In this document: one piece after another, positions 62,050-64,000 of the stretch
Layout of the letters: each line of letters opens with the position of its first letter
Numbering within the stretch: the stretch's first letter is position 1
Assembly (NCBI GenBank): GCA_039881145.1
Contig: JAYKKI010000095.1
Span: 1,415,001-1,479,000, forward strand
Direction: 5' to 3'
Origin: Druceiella hillmani
Lineage: Eukaryota > Arthropoda > Insecta > Lepidoptera > Hepialidae
Length of the DNA: 64,000 nt
Made by a program: the position numbers and the translations under genes
Notes under the pieces: generated by a model
Told to the model about the DNA's origin: nothing
The model's input: only the letters and a program-made list of their open reading frames with translations
The model's database searches: none

Positions 62050-63270
62050 TCAACGGTGTATTGCATTTGTAACGTCGTCAGATTGTCCAAGCTCGTCCCA
62101 TGTCCAAAGTTAGAAATATATTATATGTAAAATGCAGTTACCCCCGTCATAAATGTGTTAACATCCTGGTTACCAAGTTTTTCAACATCTCTTTCAATCC
62201 ACACGGAACAAGGATTCTATCCACTCTTTCCTGAAGATTAGATTTTAATCGCTTTAGCTCCAAAATAATGTCTGTTATTTGCTTTACTGTTTCATGGATA
62301 GCATGGTCTTGTTAAAATTATTCAGTTATTCAGACACAAACAAAATATATAATTCACCTATGTAACTAAAAAAAAACATCTTACATTGTATATGGACAGT
62401 GCTATTGCACAAGGAAATATTATTTCAGTCATTTGATAGTCTAGTTTTTTTTTTGTAATCCGCTCCTAGTTTTTTGTATTACACTCCACCATAAAGTTAA
62501 ATCACTTTAACGGTGTAAATATGAAGATACTTGTATATTTTGACAACACAAGCTTCACTTTCGTTTAACAGACCATCCACAGCAGTTTGAATTTTATCGT
62601 GCACAATATATGCACCACGTATGATAGAGACAATATTAATTCGAAGTTCTTATTTAAGCCGACTTAAGCATTATACTGTCTCCAAAATTTGTTTTATGGT
62701 GGTCACCCCAAAATGCAGCTATATTTTTCAGTTTATATCATGTGATGTTGTCAATATTTCAGATGTCTCACTGTGCAGAAATTCAAATCCAAAAATTGTG
62801 CTAGTATAACTTCTAAAATTAAAAAATATCTAACAACAACGGGCTATGTCGTTTCTATTTGAATTATCGTTTCTTACAAAAAGCATCTCTTGTAATTCTT
62901 CAATGAACAATGGTGCCGGAACATTAAAAATGTTTGCTATGCCGTTGATTCTTGCGACAATAAGTTTTATTTAAAAAAATTTGAGGTCAATTTCAACATA
63001 TAGTCAGAAGTTTTGAAACTCATATCATGTATTGCTGTATCACAATTAAATATAAGCTCTTTGGCCGCTGTAACTATATCATCTCGAATGGAATCACAGT
63101 TTAAAAAAAATGTCTTTATACATGAAGTGTTTGCAGCTGCCGTAAAACCATACGTGTGTTTCGCGCTTATCAAATAATTCTTAATATCAGCTTGCCCATC
63201 ATAAGCAGTGAAAATTTAGAGAAACACTTCTGACCCTTTACTGTGCTAGCCTCACCACAAAGCTTTTTTT
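62050..63270 (-). pseudogene. BED-finger/hAT-like transposase remnant
   Basis: Minus strand. The N-terminal part at about 63230-62970 reads KCFSKFTAYDGQADIKNYLI, then SAKHTYGFTAAANTS, TFFLNCDSIRDDIVTAAKEL, and CDTAIHDMSFKTSDYMLKL; this is a BED-type finger region followed by the AKE...H...SF...D pattern of a hAT-like (RNase H-fold) family common in insects. Middle at about 62620-62490: AYIVHDKIQTAVDGLLNESE, then VVKIYKYLHIYTV. Later part at about 62300-62160: VKQITDIILELKRLKSNLQE, then VPCGLKEMLKNLV. A large internal part is missing and there are many stops and frame changes. Terminal repeats and the 8-bp target duplication expected of hAT were not found. Confidence 0.78.
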
Positions 63271-63599
63271 TGTCTGTGGAAAATCCTTTTGCACAACTTG
63301 GGATTAAATTGAAATGAAATTACATAAATAAATTACCCGTAGCTGCGTCTCTAAAATAATACGTAATCGCACTGAAAGTGAAAAATGTAGGCATACAATA
63401 GTTTTCTGTTTCCATACCCGCGAAAGATAGTCGTATCATGCCGTGACGTGTGTCGTTCATACATCTCCGAATGTCTCATCGTGATACGAAACAACAACTG
63501 TGACAAAATACGAAACCGACCAGGACAACAAACGTCTAAAACCGGAACAATCGTATTTAAATTGAGGCTTATGGTAAGTCTGGGCAACATTAAAATTCC
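63271..63599. other. Unrecognised interval left of the last repeat unit
   Basis: The minus-strand frame across 63351-63689 runs through the repeat unit and is not kept in its relatives, so it is not called. Confidence 0.45.
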
Positions 63600-63780
63600 G
63601 TGATAAATAGATAGACTGGTAGACAGATAAATATGCAGAGATGAACAAATCTGATTACTGACAAAATCATAAAAATTACGCGAAATCATTTATAATTGTA
63701 TTATATTTATTTTTAGATTCGTCTACTTTTAATAACTAAAAAAATATGGGCCTGTTTCTATTTTACATACATTTCAAAAA
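63600..63780 (+). repeat. Copy of the 235-bp unit of the 28-kb array
   Basis: Contains agactggtagacagataaat, atcataaaaattacgcgaaatcattt and gattcgtctactttt, matching the order of features in units at 28180-29160. Confidence 0.75.
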
Positions 63781-64000
63781 AATGCAAAATAGGTGCATAG
63801 GTTATTCCTATTTGAAACGAGTGGATTTTGTTCATATATACGTGCTAAAAACGTGAAATGTAGTTGTTATCAACAATAAAACCGCCGCCTGTTGGTAAAT
63901 TGATTAATCAGCCTGTCCCCCTTTATGAAAGATGGAGCAACCATAGATATGCGCAGCGTAGCGACCACATCACACATAAACATCGACTGGAAATAGACAG
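63781..64000 (+). repeat. Dispersed duplication D2, right-hand block, cut by window end
   Basis: Partner of 29150-29420 (anchors given there). The alignment is still good at position 64000, so the duplication continues outside the window. Confidence 0.7.

Overview
This is a eukaryotic, very AT-rich, non-coding window, most likely from an insect. I found no intact host gene, rRNA, tRNA or CRISPR array. Evidence for an arthropod genome is the dense load of dead mariner, hAT-like and non-LTR elements, the many long (TA)n arrays, and several non-autonomous elements whose ends resemble repeats I remember from insect (especially lepidopteran) genomes. That taxonomic guess rests on memory, not on a search. 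Coding potential is confined to decayed transposon proteins; open frames elsewhere are short and AT-driven.

Layout. 1-11.4 kb is a head-to-tail pair of a >=5.3 kb repeat unit (copy A 1-5310, cut by the window edge; copy B 6342-11420) separated by about 1 kb. The first 1.19 kb of the two copies is almost identical, and the rest is much more diverged. 11.8-13.7 kb is a dead minus-strand non-LTR retrotransposon (endonuclease end, linker, reverse transcriptase, thumb). 14.8-29.4 kb and 47.0-64.0 kb hold a series of homologous blocks in the same order and orientation, offset by about 32-34 kb; this looks like one old segmental duplication broken up by later insertions. A 1.2 kb mariner (DD41D spacing) lies in the first copy at 18.25-19.47 kb. 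27.9-29.75 kb is a diverged tandem array of about 235-bp units with an inverted copy and a hammerhead-like insertion.

31.1-32.8 kb is a composite of tandem repeats and a non-autonomous element. 33-39.9 kb is mostly unrecognised. 39.9-41.85 kb and 42.37-42.76 kb are non-autonomous elements, and a third (48.74-49.21 kb) shares the architecture of the second. 51.7-52.0 kb is a small higher-order minisatellite. 56.9-57.2 kb is a fold-back element whose arms carry hammerhead-ribozyme-like cores. 57.8-59.0 kb is a dead DD34D mariner, 60.5-61.5 kb a second mariner lineage on the minus strand, and 62.0-63.3 kb a dead BED-finger/hAT-like transposase.

No set of genes works together here: the window is a record of transposition, duplication, unequal exchange and inverted-repeat formation. 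The observations most worth checking are the hammerhead-like fold-back family, the mosaic divergence of the 5.3-kb tandem pair, the higher-order minisatellite, and the recurring near-perfect ~20-bp hairpins with tiny loops, one of which overwrote a reverse-transcriptase active site. Identities are by-eye estimates.
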